Below are positions 10,097 through 20,156 of a stretch of DNA of 64,000 nucleotides, one piece after another. The DNA lies in the NCBI GenBank assembly GCA_964019335.1, contig OZ025740.1, positions 186,001-250,000 of the forward strand, in the 5' to 3' direction. Made by a program: the position numbers and the translations under genes. The notes below the pieces were generated by a model, which made no database searches, was not told the origin of the DNA, and was given only the letters and a program-made list of their open reading frames with translations. Every line of letters starts with the position of its first letter. The first letter of the stretch is position 1. The stretch comes from Diplonema japonicum. Taxonomy: Eukaryota > Euglenozoa > Diplonemea > Diplonemida > Diplonemidae.

Positions 10097-10345
10097 CTAC
10101 ACATTTTTAGTCCCCCAGGCAACCCTGTTGACCTGCGATATTGCACCTTTCCAGGTTATAGTTCTCCGTACAAACAAAGCACGGTACAGTAAGAAGCGGT
10201 TCAGCGGCTTAGACCCAGGGCACTCCATAGACATGAGCTCCTCGAGATCTTCCGTTCGAAAGTGGATGCTTTCGTCGGGGCCCTTGTTCTTCAGCACGCT
10301 TGCAAAAAAGTTTGACACGGTCCCTGCCCTTATCTGGGACTTGGT
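10097..10345 (-). pseudogene. Possible HMG/MAT-alpha-like fragment
   Basis: An open minus-strand frame of about 80 codons without an ATG at its start contains KPLNRFLLYRALFVRR followed by ISQVNRVAWG. This resembles helix 1 to the start of helix 2-3 of HMG-box or MAT-alpha domains ([K/R]P.N.F..[Y/F]R … [I/L]S.[I/V]….W). It stops soon after the Trp. It could be a gene fragment or one exon, or chance. Nothing nearby supports a complete gene. Confidence 0.25.
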
Positions 10346-10431
10346 TCAAAGAAGGGGGCAGCGCCGTTTTTCTTCAGCTTAAAAAAACGGGTAACGAGAG
10401 TTAAATAATGGCTCATTTGGCGGCAAGTAAG

Positions 10432-10870
10432 TCGTTTTATTTCACTCTTCGTCATTTGAGTCACTCACTCTTCACTGCTGTTTTTTTTCACGCAGGTCAG
10501 CCTTTTTGGGGAGTTTCCTAAGGTAATATGGGGTTGCTATTTCGCCGTGGCATGTAAAGGGGAAGTAAGGCCTCCCACTTTTAAGGGCTGGAATGGCCTC
10601 AGATGGCCAAAAATAGTCAAAATACGCCCACCCCAAAAAAACTTTTTCATTTCTGGTATTCTTTTCGGGTTGGGTGCATTTTTTTCCACGGCGAGACTCA
10701 TTTTTCCACTCTGAAGGGCCATTATTTAACTGCAAAATCTCATTATTTAACTAGTTAAATAATGGCGATTTCGCGTTAAATAATGGCCGTTTCGCGTTAA
10801 ATAATGGCCATTTCGCGTTAAATAATGAGGCCCCTAGTGAGTGAAGAAAATGACGAAGAGTGAAATATAA
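10432..10870. mobile_element. Inverted-repeat element with 24-bp tandem repeats
   Basis: TTTCACTCTTCGTCATTT near 10440-10456 recurs inverted near 10848-10866, each followed inward by a GAGTGA-type block, so the 440-bp segment has inverted ends. Inside, about 10746-10828, a unit of ~24 nt containing GTTAAATAATGGC is repeated three to four times. No coding capacity is seen. A related end lies near 15470. Confidence 0.5.
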
Positions 10871-10925
10871 AAAAAAAAAATATAGCTATTTATTAAATGA
10901 AAATCAGATGGCCTGATTTTCACGC

Positions 10926-11007
10926 GGGGGTCCCCTTTTTGACGAGTGATTTTACTTCACGAGCGAAGCGAGTGAAGTAAAAAAAAACGAGTCAAAAAGG
11001 GGACCCC
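10926..11007. repeat. Nested palindrome (hairpin)
   Basis: The outer arms are GGGGTCCCCTTTTTGAC (left) and GTCAAAAAGGGGACCCC (right). The inner arms TTTACTTCAC and GTGAAGTAAA enclose GAGCGAAGCGA. Just to the left, AAAATCAGATGGCCTGATTTT-type symmetry adds a third small palindrome. No gene is associated. Confidence 0.75.
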
Positions 11008-11884
11008 ACAAGTGAAATCATGCTCTGATTTTATTCAATACTGCATTTTATTTAATGATGAGCTGCTCTCGCAAAGAATCTGCCTGCTTGTAGCGGCACA
11101 ATGCGACCCCTTTACTACACGGTACTGGGTTTGGTATGATCAATTCAGCGAATCGATGTTGACGTTTGTGTCAAACGTGATTCTGTGCACTGTTGAAGTA
11201 GTGGGCTGTGTCGAAGGGGCAGGGCTGAAGGGGGCGTTGCAGGGGCTTTTTCTCGAGGCTGATGCCCTTGGCTCGCTTCCGGTCGCCTTCGGTTTTCTTC
11301 CCTTTTTGCTGCAGAAAATGACTGTGGGTGTGAAATAAAGTACCTGATTTTCACGCCCAGCAACGTTTGGCTTAAAAACATGAGGAAAAAAATCAGATAC
11401 TTTATTTATATCTTCTGGCCTAAATTCTTTAAGAGAGCTGCTCAGAATTAAATAAAAAAAAAAAAAAAAATCGCATATAATCGATTTTATTAAGTAGATC
11501 TGGGGGTCCGGGAGACGAATAGAACAGACATAAGCACGGTTTCTTGTCTCAGTTGTGCGGACCCTTGGGGTGGTCGGCTAACCCTGGATTTAGGCCATAT
11601 TAAAAATTTTAATAAATAAAGAAAAAAGGAACATGAAGAAGAATAAAAGCGAGTCAAAAAAAAAGGAAGGGGGGGGAAGCACCCTGGCCCGAAGAAAGTG
11701 GAGAGGTAAAAGAAAACTTTTGTTTTAAAATAGGAAGAGGGGCCACAGACGCAAGTAAACACCAACTGGAGTATGCTAGGCTGCGGAGAGGCCTTTTCGC
11801 TTGCGTTCCTACCAGGAAGTTGGAAACATGAGACCCAAAAAGAAAAGTGCCAGTTTTTTTTTTTTTTTTTAAATGTGTGTGCAG

Positions 11885-11943
11885 GCGCGAACAGCGAACA
11901 ACACATCTGATGTAACTTCTTATATTTCCATGTGATCCACCAC
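11885..11943 (+). repeat. Partial R1 repeat
   Basis: The motif AACACATCTGATGTA and its surroundings match the 3' end of R1 copies at 16095-16146 and 27530-27578. The 5' part is missing. Confidence 0.55.
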
Positions 11944-11953
11944 CTGGAGTTTG

Positions 11954-11992
<39 letters not shown>

Positions 11993-12063
11993 GATCTATT
12001 TTTTTAGCCGACTTCTAGTGAGTTTTTTTTTTTTTTTTTTTTTTTTTTCTTTTCTTTTTTTTT

Positions 12064-13521
12064 TCATCGCGACATTGGGGACTCTGGTACATTATCGAGG
12101 GCTCTAGGGGAACCCATTTTGCTCGCGGTCCACAGGCTTTTGCTGACGCTCTTGGAGCGGGCCTTAATGGAGCTGATAAGCTGCCGAGCGGCGGAGACCT
12201 GGACCGGCTTCAAAACGAAGGAATTCTGAAGCTCGCAGGCCACCAACAGGTCGGAAAAGTTCGGCGGACGAAACTCCCCCACAAGGAGTATAACTGGCGT
12301 GTCATGACCCCAATCATCATTCAGCATTCTGATTTCGTTCGCGAGGCTGAAACCATCGGAAGAGGGGAGCGAGATGTCGATGAAGATAGCATGGTAAGGC
12401 CGGAATTGCTCATATGCTGCAATGATCGCCAACACGGCGACTCTGTTACCGTCAACTGAATTCACCCTGACGATTTCTTGAGGGGCTGACGCTTCGAGGG
12501 TTTTGACAAGTTCGGGGGCTTCGTTTTGTACCACATTCGCAACAAGGATCCGGGTTTCCATGGTGCTCCAGCTTCGTGTTGACCCCCCCCCGTTCCCACC
12601 CTCAGAACCTCCGACCAGCGAGGGGAGCATCAGGCGGTTCGTGTTTCCCAACATCTGCCCGAACAGCTCGTTTACATCGCACCGCTTTGTAACATCCTTT
12701 TGCAACGCTGCCATGAGCGTCTCCTGCTGGTTTTTGCAAACCGGGTACGTGATTCCTTCGCTTTTATCTTTTATGTCCTGCTCAGAAGGGTAAGGTACCC
12801 TACCGATTAACAACAAGTAAAACAGAACACCAAGGCTCCAAATGTCCCCGGGCTTCCTGGGGAACATACCCCCTGGGTTTCGTACCACCTCCGGGGGCGT
12901 GAAGAAAATTGTGTCGTCACGCTGCGGTCTGGACGTTGTTCTGCATATTTTAACGTTGGCTATCTTAATGTTCGTCTCCGTTTCGTCGGTGAACAGAATG
13001 TTGCTCGGGACTAAGTTCCCGTGAGGCACCTCGTTGTTGTGCAGATGCTGCAGGCCGCCGATCATCTGACAGAACAGTCGGATGGACTTCTCTTCCGTCC
13101 ACGTTGGGGTGGCAAGAAATCCATTTTTTGTTACATCAGCTACCGGGTGCCCTTGTGGAATTTCGAAAATGAAGAATACGTGCTTGCGGACGCAATCGTT
13201 GATATGTTCCAGCATCCTTACAAGGTTTGCGTGTTGTGTGCACTTCAGGATCCGGCATTCTTTCGCGAGTAGGTTTTCCCGCAGAGCCACGCGCATGAAG
13301 AACTGCTCGGTGGGGGGTTGCGTGCAGCAGAAGAGTCTTTTCTTCGCGCTGTAGCACGCGTGGCCGAACTCGCTTGTTCCCCTGTCGATGACGGTGTACT
13401 GGTTCACCTTCCTGAGGCAGCCGTTGGTGTCGCGTTTAACGGATACGACGTCAGTGTCCACACAATGCGGGACTGCTTCAGTGAACTCCGCACTGTCTTC
13501 GCCTGAGAATTGTATGTTCAT
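12064..13521 (-). CDS. Pseudokinase fused to a response-regulator receiver domain
   Basis: 485 residues. Residues ~40-300 have a Ser/Thr kinase fold of CaMKK/SNF1-like look: RGTSEFG loop (47-53), E88 in AKECRILKCTQHANLV, QHLHNNEVPHGNLVPSNIL (catalytic-loop Asn kept), TPPEVV for APE, and DIWSLGVLFYLL (D226). HRD is HGN and DFG is ANV, and the VAIK lysine is not evident, so catalysis is unlikely. After a Gly/Ser linker (~303-320), residues 323-455 form a REC domain. It has RILVANVV strand 1, the phospho-acceptor D382 in IFIDISLPSSDGF, an ILLVGE strand and K438 in FVLKPV. The usual acidic pair of strand 1 reads A-N, so metal binding may be weakened. Two-component input into a kinase scaffold is inference. 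The start is the ATG before the conserved region; the upstream frame is T-tract translation. Confidence 0.8.
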   Translation of the reverse strand: MNIQFSGEDSAEFTEAVPHCVDTDVVSVKRDTNGCLRKVNQYTVIDRGTSEFGHACYSAKKRLFCCTQPPTEQFFMRVALRENLLAKECRILKCTQHANLVRMLEHINDCVRKHVFFIFEIPQGHPVADVTKNGFLATPTWTEEKSIRLFCQMIGGLQHLHNNEVPHGNLVPSNILFTDETETNIKIANVKICRTTSRPQRDDTIFFTPPEVVRNPGGMFPRKPGDIWSLGVLFYLLLIGRVPYPSEQDIKDKSEGITYPVCKNQQETLMAALQKDVTKRCDVNELFGQMLGNTNRLMLPSLVGGSEGGNGGGSTRSWSTMETRILVANVVQNEAPELVKTLEASAPQEIVRVNSVDGNRVAVLAIIAAYEQFRPYHAIFIDISLPSSDGFSLANEIRMLNDDWGHDTPVILLVGEFRPPNFSDLLVACELQNSFVLKPVQVSAARQLISSIKARSKSVSKSLWTASKMGSPRALDNVPESPMSR

Positions 13522-13617
13522 GGTGTACCAGGGGGAGGGGATACCCGTCGTCTGTGAGTAGTTTTTTTTGGGGGGGGGGAAAGAAAAAAAAAAGAAAAAA
13601 AAAAACCACACTAAAAC

Positions 13618-13659
<42 letters not shown>

Positions 13660-14151
13660 TCATTGTCCCCACGCTGCAGCGAGAGACACTGGAGCACCGT
13701 CCTCACAATGTAGGATTTCATAGAATTTTGCTATGGTTCCATCTGAGGTAGCTGATTCTTTTTGCAGCGAATCGACTTTTTGGTCGTTGTTGAGCACCAG
13801 CGACAACACGCTCCAAAAGGTGTCGGAGGGAGGGGGAGGAAGCGGGGGAGCTGGAGAAGAAGAAGAAGGAGGAGGGGAGGCCGGGGAGGCTTCCGGCACT
13901 GGAATGCTCTTGAGAGCCTTGGCCTTGTCTTCCAACTGTTTAACCTCGTCTTGCAATGCAGCAATCCGCCTCTTTTTTAACGCCCTCTTGGTCTTCAAGT
14001 CTCTCTGTGCATTATATGCTGCTAGCCCCTCCGCCTCGTACCGCTTCTTCGAGTTTTCTAACTTCATTCTCTCCTTTTCACACATCTGTTCGTATTCCGT
14101 ACTTGACTTCCGTAGTGCGCTAAACGCATTTATGTCCATTTCTTGGTTCAT
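13660..14151 (-). CDS. Coiled-coil protein with proline-rich linker, unknown function
   Basis: This is a 163-residue protein I do not recognise. Residues ~10-90 are strongly charged and helical (…KERMKLENSKKRYEAEG…, …LQDEVKQLEDKAKALK), predicting a coiled coil. A low-complexity Pro/Ser/Ala linker follows (~95-120), then a short C-terminal helix-like tail (…FWSVLSLVLNNDQKVDSLQKE…). No signal peptide or membrane segment is seen. The ATG at 14151 follows a 17-nt A run with GAA between. The gene lies 138 nt upstream of the pseudokinase-REC gene on the same strand, across a 38-nt homopolymer. Confidence 0.6.
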   Translation of the reverse strand: MNQEMDINAFSALRKSSTEYEQMCEKERMKLENSKKRYEAEGLAAYNAQRDLKTKRALKKRRIAALQDEVKQLEDKAKALKSIPVPEASPASPPPSSSSPAPPLPPPPSDTFWSVLSLVLNNDQKVDSLQKESATSDGTIAKFYEILHCEDGAPVSLAAAWGQ

Positions 14152-14389
14152 TTTCTTTTTTTTTTTTTTTTTGTTTGTATTCTCTTTTTTGTTTTGTTTT
14201 TTTGTTTTGTTGCGAACTGAGAAGGGGGGGAATAAATAGATGGGCTCACCCCAAGGAACGAACATCGGGTGGGGGTAAAAAAGAAAAAAAAAAAAAAAAA
14301 AAAAGAAAATAGGAAAAAGCAGGAAGAATAATAGAAAAAAAAAAAAGAAAAAAAAAAACTGAAACGTATCCAAAAAAGAACAAAAAAAA

Positions 14390-14420
<31 letters not shown>

Positions 14421-14711
14421 CCAATCCCCGCCCCTATAGGGCTATGTTTGCAGAAAAAACGACAACATAGCCTCTCCCCCCCGCCTGCCCTTTTTTTTTC
14501 TTCTTTTTTTTTTTTTTTTTCTTTCCACCATGAAGCACTGTTATCTCGCAAAGTCGACTACTCTTTTTTTTTATTTATTCGTTTATTTTTCCCTTTTTTT
14601 TTTTTTTTTTTCTGACTCATGAAGGTCCGTTTGCCTAATATCTGTCTGACTCATGACTTCAGCTACAAAATATGGAACGTAAAAATGTTAAAAAGTGGGG
14701 GGAGGAGAGGG

Positions 14712-14748
<37 letters not shown>

Positions 14749-15655
14749 GAAAGAGGAAAGCCTCTCTACACAGAGAAGTAGAAAAAGAAAGGGTCAGCAT
14801 CAATTTTTTTTTTTTTTGAAAATAAAAACTTTTTTTTTTTTTTTTACAACCAAAAAAAGTAAAAATGGATTGTTTTTTTTTTTTCGGCAGTGAAAGAAGA
14901 AACATAAAAAAAAAAAAGTAAAAAAGTAGATTGGGTTACGACCTCACCTGTTTCTCGAGGACCTTTTCTGCCAAGATTTTCACATGTTTTCACCTTGAGT
15001 TAGGCAGTGGATTTTGCGCTGAAACTTCCTTTAAAAGGGTGGAAATCTTTAAAAGGGAAAGTAAAAGCACTTAGTTTACACCTTGGTGATGGTGAAACTT
15101 GGCTTCGAAAAGAAGGAGGGCCATTAGTGAGAAGAGTGAAGTAAGGTAATCTTTTTTCCTTTTTTTTTATTGTGTTACAGTGTATCAAACAAATGGGTAA
15201 TAAAACAAAATACCCTCGAAAAGAACTATAACCTTTCTTTTTTTTTTTTTTTTTTTCTTTTTGTGAGTTGAAAAAAAGCACGAGGTCTATAGCTAAGCTT
15301 TAAGAAGGGAGAAAAAAAAAAAAGAAAAAAAAAAAGGATGAGACCAAAGAAAAAAAAAAGGGGGAAATAAATAAATAAAGCAAAGGTGGGAAAATCAACA
15401 TTCTTTTTTTTTCTTTTTTTTTTTTCTATTTCATTCTTTTATTTGTTCGTTTTTTTTTTGGGAAACTCAAATGACGAAAAGTGAATTAAAACGTCTTACT
15501 TGCCGCCAAATAAGCCATTATTAGCACTCGTTGGGCTCATTATTTGTTTGGCAATAAAATTACTCCGACTGCTCTTTTCTTTTTCTTGAGTAAACAAGGA
15601 AAGAACAATAGAAAATGTCCGTTTTTCAGTATGCAGGGAAGTGCTCGCTGTACTT

Positions 15656-15702
<47 letters not shown>

Positions 15703-16756
15703 AGAGAAAGTTCTACATTACTTTCTATGCAACCAGTTCCTTCCCCTCCGTGATGAATGTAACTTCAGAGTTGTCGTGAAAAAAAAAAGAAAAAAAGAAG
15801 AGAGAGAAAAAAAAAAAGAAAATGGGGCTTTGATTGCAACACTAGGTGGCGTTAAGCGCGCAACGAAGCACGAAATACCTACTTGATTACAGGGGGCGCT
15901 CCACGGCCGAGCAGTAGCTTCTTCTGCGTTCCGCGTCGTGTCCTTAATGCATGCGGTGTGCTCAACCCTAGCCGGGGCGTCCCGGGTAACCAAGATTCTG
16001 CGCTCGTGCAGTTTGCTGCCTGTTCGTCACCCTGAGCATCTGCGATACGTTCTTCCACTCGGGCGCTACCGGTGATGACCGACGTGGAGGTCAACAGCGA
16101 ACAACACATCTGATGTACTTCTTTATATTTCCATGTTATCCCCACCACGAAAAAAAAAAAAAACCACTTTACCCAACCGTCAAGTAAACGAACCCCCTCC
16201 CCGCTTTTTTTTCCCTGCTCCGTTCGCAAAAAGCGAAAAAACCGTTAAAAAAAAGGGGAGAACAACTTAAGATCCCAAGAAAGTACCGAAATTCACTTAG
16301 TAGAAAGAAAAAGTTAAATTTTCGACTTTTTCTAAGATACTAAAAGTGAAATTTCGACTTTTCTTTTTTAAAAAGGTAAGAAGTGAATTTCAGTACTTTT
16401 TTTTTGGGAACTGAAGTGAATACTGTACTGGACCGTACTTAAGTGCACACCCCCCCCAAAAAAAAAGAAGTCACATTACACTGTTGGCTGTAAGGAAAAT
16501 AAAATAAAGGCCTTAAAATAATTGTAAGAAAAAAAACTCAAAGTGCAGGACAAACCCCCTCATGGAGGGCCGCCCTAAAAAAAAAAATATTCTTCCTCTG
16601 TTTTTCACCTTTTTTTCTCTTATTCATAGCATTCCAAAAGGGGAGGGAAGGGGGAAAAAAAAAAAATCCCCCCCCCCACAACCACACCCATAACCCTAAA
16701 GAGTAGTATCCTAACAGGGGGGGGGGGGGGGGGGAAAGGAAAGAAAAAACCTGACA
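14152..16756. other. 2.6 kb spacer of simple repeats and repeat relics
   Basis: Holds long T and A tracts, an (AG)n run at about 14714-14745, an (A)-rich run at 15658-15698, a diverged copy of the 10.4-kb repeat near 15470-15545, and the R1 repeat. A copy of the block GGAGGGCCGCCCTA, with an upstream CTCAAAGTGCAGGACA, sits near 16540-16577 and recurs near 29600-29637. No credible gene is seen. Confidence 0.55.
15888..16146 (+). repeat. Dispersed repeat R1, long copy
   Basis: About 260 nt related along its length to 27361-27578. Shared blocks include GCGTTCCGCGTCGTGTCC, TTTGCTGCCTGTTCGTCACC and ACACATCTGATGTACTTC. It is non-coding and no terminal repeats are seen. It may be a SINE-like or LINE-tail family; the type is unknown. 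Confidence 0.65.
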
Positions 16757-19700
16757 TCACACAACAGCTTCACAGGTGATTATAATGCTGTTCACATTCT
16801 GGAAGGTTGCCACAGCCGGCACATGAGAGGGAGTTGAGTCAAATGTCACCGGTGGTACTACCGGCGCCACAGGCTCACCAGGCTCCAAACCCCCTCCCTG
16901 GTTCTCCATAAGGAACTGCCCGTGTTCCGAAGCCGGCTCGCTCCCGTTTACTGATCCGAAAAACGCTTTTTTAAACCCAAGCGGGTTGCCCCCACGTGTT
17001 TTGAAGTAGCTTCTGGACTGTTCTTTCCGAAGCATTTCTCTCGCACCGGACTTTCTACCTATCCAAATATCAGTTCCATAAGCTACAATATCAAAAATAC
17101 ATTTCATCAGCACAAGAACGGCGGAAATCAATAATAAATACACGGGAATGACGAACAGGAGGGAAGTCTGTGCGGTGCGGATCCAAATCCCGATTGTCAT
17201 GAGCAGGACAGAAAGGAACATCATGAAGCACAGGGAAATGGAAATCCCGTTGTCGAAAATCGATGTGAACGGGCGGTAGAACAGCAAAGCGACCAAGAAC
17301 CCGAAGAACAACAAGCAAACAAGAAGATTCCTCGCATTGCACTGACTAGCAGACCCTTCTGCGGGATGCCACGACGACAGAATCGACAGCGCGATCATAA
17401 CACATGGCTCAACAGTGGGGAACCACGCGAGATCTTGTTTGAAGCTCTCAAAGACCACACCATACTTCTCCACAAAACAAGTTTCCAAGTCCCTGCTCAC
17501 CCAGACGAACTCTCCAAAAATAAATCTATACATCAAAGCTGTTTTCCCCGTGTACTTTTTATTCGGATCGTCACCCTCACGAGGAAACAGCTTCGGGTCC
17601 AAAATCTGGCAAGCATTGTCCCCTATCCTCCTCCCCACCAGCATGTACAAAACACCAGGAGACACCACGCACATCAACAACGAAACAACTGCTAAAAACG
17701 TGATGATTGTTGAATCCGATCTTGGGTAAAACGCCAGCCTTGCCGCTACCAAACTCGTCCCTTGAAGAAGAAACAGGTACGGGATGTACACAAGGCTGGG
17801 AGATCGAGCATTTCCGGCTGCTTTGTGCCATGTGACGTTCAGTCCAAAGTGGATGAGCACTGTGATGAACAAGAGGATGATGTACATGGCGATGAGCACC
17901 ACGGGGTTCAGCAGCATTGCGGCGGTCATGTAGCGTCGGCCGTTGTGAAGGACGCCTATGCGGAGGGGGTGGAACTCCCAGTCGAGGTTCTCCTCCTCTT
18001 CTAGGTCAACGTCCTCCACTTGGCACCCGAAGTTCTTCAATACGAGGATCCGTGAGGCGGACCCCGCCCCCGCCCCTCCCAGCAGCCCTGCCGTGGTTGC
18101 TATCGAAGACGCAGTCTCCACCTTCCCCTTGTGCTCCTCAGGGATCGCCGTCGCATTCACCCTCGCACCCGTTCCGGGCGATCTGGTAGAAGGCGTATTT
18201 GTAACCGGAGCATTTGTAGGGGGCACACCAGGTATCCCGGTTGCTGGAGGATTCGTATCTGGTGCATTTGTAGGAGGCACCCCTGGTATCCCGGTTGCTG
18301 GAGGATTCGTATCTGGTGCATTTGTAGGAGGTACACCAGGTATCCCAGTTACTGGAGGATTCGTATCCGGAGCATTTGTAGGGGGCACACCAGGTATCCC
18401 GGTTGCTGGAGGATTCGTATCCGGAGCGAATGTTGCTGGAAATTGTGTTTTTGGAGCCCCCGTGGCGGGAGCGTTCGTATCCGGTGATGTCGTTGGTGTC
18501 GCGGTCGCAGGTGAGGTTGTGTCCGGGAATGGTGTGGCAGGTGCTTCCGAGGTCGGGACCCCTGGGACGGCGGTGTTGCTCGCGGCGATGTTTTGAAGAA
18601 ACGGCGAACAGCTGCTCGTTGCAGGGGCGCTGCACTTCACAGGGCCGATGGCACCGGTCGGCGTGCTCCCTGTACACGCATGGTAGTCCGTGCAAGTAAG
18701 AGAACAAGACTTCCCAGCAGGGTACCCCAAGGCACAGTCCACCTTACCATTCTCACACGCACTGGACGCCATGCAAGTCAAGGAGCACTGCGGTGCGGAG
18801 GTACAGTCAATGGTCGACCCTTTGCATGAGCTCCCGCCGTCACACTTCCGGGTGCAGTCTGATGTCCCGCACGCAACGTTGCTCTCAAGGCACGACTCGA
18901 AGCCCGTGCACGACACGGTGGTCGCAGCGCCTCCTCGGTTGTTCGTTAGGGTAGTGAGCTTGCAGCTAGAGGATTCCTTGCACTCCATAGTACAGGGAGC
19001 CGTTTTCGGGCATTCGAACGCTGCAGAAATGCAGCCTTGAAAACCATCGCAGATAAGATTGCAGTCGCCCGACTCAGGACAGGTAACGGAGGCTTGGTCA
19101 CAGGCTTGGTTCGCACTGCACTTCAACTTGAGCGAACCCGACGCGGCTGGAGGGGTTGTTATCACTGCTTCACTGCACGATTGTGACCCAGAGCATCCCA
19201 GTGTGCAGTCCCCTGTCAACGGGCACGCAGCCTTGAGCTTATAGCAAGCGTTCCCATTGCAGGTGACTGACAAGGAACCCAAGGTACCGCCTGACACTAC
19301 GGCATTTCTGCAGGATTCGGTGGAGCAAACTGCGTTGCAAGAGCTTGGCCCAGGGCAATCTATCTGAATGTCATGACATGACTGGTACCCAGTGCACTGC
19401 ACGTCGAGGGCCCCGCCTGTGGACGACGGCTGCAAGACTTTACTGTTTGTGCAGGATTCCGAACCCGAGCAGATAACGGTGCATGATCCTGTTGTGGGGC
19501 AGTTTATCTTGATGCCTTGGCAGGCTTCGCTGTTGCTGCACACGACCCTACAGGTGGCGGTGGCAGGGCACGTCACTACCATGTCCTTGCAGGCTTCCTG
19601 CGTTTTGCACGTTATCTCACAGTGCTGGCTTGGATCGCATGTTACAGGGCACCCGCTGCATTCTCCTCGTGCGTCACATGTAAGTGAATCCGCCGTATTT

Positions 19701-19834
19701 GACGGAAAGACCACACCTGCAGGACACCCTGCAGGGGAGACTCCGGTTGCCGTCTCAAGGTGCGCAGTGGCGAGAATAAAACCTATGAGTTGAAAGCTGT
19801 TTCGCAGCCTAAGATTTGATACGTTAATAACCAT
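16757..19834 (-). CDS. Cys-rich surface protein with PT-rich stalk and seven membrane segments
   Basis: 1025 residues. After a signal peptide (FQLIGFILATAHLETATG) come about ten Cys-rich units of ~35 residues with a CP…C.L.CSGS.SC-like pattern (residues ~30-420). A Thr/Pro/Ala-rich stalk follows with four 18-residue repeats (TNAPDTNPPATGIPGVPP), likely heavily O-glycosylated (inference). A linker with an acidic EEEENLDWEFHPLRIG block leads to seven hydrophobic segments between ~650 and ~960, then a cytoplasmic tail of ~90 residues. The membrane part is homologous to the protein at the right edge (both carry QDLAWF and W.(F/L)HP.R.(G/V)). The architecture recalls large surface-protein families of kinetoplastids, but I cannot name a family. 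The start at 19834 is chosen because it begins the signal peptide and lies 5 nt after a 15-nt A run. Confidence 0.8.
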   Translation of the reverse strand: MVINVSNLRLRNSFQLIGFILATAHLETATGVSPAGCPAGVVFPSNTADSLTCDARGECSGCPVTCDPSQHCEITCKTQEACKDMVVTCPATATCRVVCSNSEACQGIKINCPTTGSCTVICSGSESCTNSKVLQPSSTGGALDVQCTGYQSCHDIQIDCPGPSSCNAVCSTESCRNAVVSGGTLGSLSVTCNGNACYKLKAACPLTGDCTLGCSGSQSCSEAVITTPPAASGSLKLKCSANQACDQASVTCPESGDCNLICDGFQGCISAAFECPKTAPCTMECKESSSCKLTTLTNNRGGAATTVSCTGFESCLESNVACGTSDCTRKCDGGSSCKGSTIDCTSAPQCSLTCMASSACENGKVDCALGYPAGKSCSLTCTDYHACTGSTPTGAIGPVKCSAPATSSCSPFLQNIAASNTAVPGVPTSEAPATPFPDTTSPATATPTTSPDTNAPATGAPKTQFPATFAPDTNPPATGIPGVPPTNAPDTNPPVTGIPGVPPTNAPDTNPPATGIPGVPPTNAPDTNPPATGIPGVPPTNAPVTNTPSTRSPGTGARVNATAIPEEHKGKVETASSIATTAGLLGGAGAGSASRILVLKNFGCQVEDVDLEEEENLDWEFHPLRIGVLHNGRRYMTAAMLLNPVVLIAMYIILLFITVLIHFGLNVTWHKAAGNARSPSLVYIPYLFLLQGTSLVAARLAFYPRSDSTIITFLAVVSLLMCVVSPGVLYMLVGRRIGDNACQILDPKLFPREGDDPNKKYTGKTALMYRFIFGEFVWVSRDLETCFVEKYGVVFESFKQDLAWFPTVEPCVMIALSILSSWHPAEGSASQCNARNLLVCLLFFGFLVALLFYRPFTSIFDNGISISLCFMMFLSVLLMTIGIWIRTAQTSLLFVIPVYLLLISAVLVLMKCIFDIVAYGTDIWIGRKSGAREMLRKEQSRSYFKTRGGNPLGFKKAFFGSVNGSEPASEHGQFLMENQGGGLEPGEPVAPVVPPVTFDSTPSHVPAVATFQNVNSIIITCEAVV
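18200..18425 (-). repeat. 54-bp tandem repeat, four copies
   Basis: In-frame 54-bp (18-codon) minisatellite encoding the PT-rich stalk of the Cys-rich surface protein. The copies differ by a few substitutions, including Ala/Val at one site. Confidence 0.85.
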
Positions 19835-19854
19835 AATTCTTTTTTTTTTTTTTT

Positions 19855-20129
19855 GGTTTTGATGAAAAATGGGGGGTCTCACCCCCCCCCCCCCCCCCCG
19901 CCTTCCTGTTGTTGTGGTTTTTTTTTTGTCAAAAAGAGGGAGAAACGGAGAAAAAAAGGGGGGGGGATGATTGAAATGTTTGAACAAATAAAAGGTGAAG
20001 GGGGGGGGGGGGGGGGGAGATAAAGAGGCAGTGGCCTAATTTTCTTTTTTTTTTTCCCTCTCCCGTTTTCTTCATTTTTGGACTTTTTGCCTTTTTTTTT
20101 TTTTATTTTGTTCTTTTTTTTGTTTCCAT
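19855..20129. other. Homopolymer spacer
   Basis: C, G, T and A runs, including G17-type tracts (20000-20017). No feature beyond these. Confidence 0.55.
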
Positions 20130-20156
20130 TCAAAAAAAAAAAAAAAAAAAAAAAAA

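Larger units (their letters stand above)
7943..12063. other. 4.1 kb repeat-rich region without a firm gene
   Basis: Contains very long homopolymers (for example 41 A at 8658-8698 and about 40 A at 11954-11989), G runs and repeat fragments annotated separately. Related blocks at 10395-10470 and 15465-15540 share the motif TTGGCGGCAAGTAAG and its flanks. The piece GGCTAACCCTGGAT (11576-11589) matches the end of the MITE at 26142. At 11735-11800 lies a copy of the repeat CACCAACTGGAG, also near 20620 and 25000. ORFs here are short and unconvincing. Confidence 0.5.

Noticed and set aside
11012-11338. 108-residue plus-strand ORF
   Set aside because: It overlaps the palindrome region and repeat boundaries, has no recognisable motif and is opposite to host-gene polarity; probably chance.
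16757-19987. Longer N-terminus for the Cys-rich surface protein from 19987
   Set aside because: The extra 51 residues translate G, C and A runs and would bury the signal peptide; the ATG at 19834 starts it cleanly.
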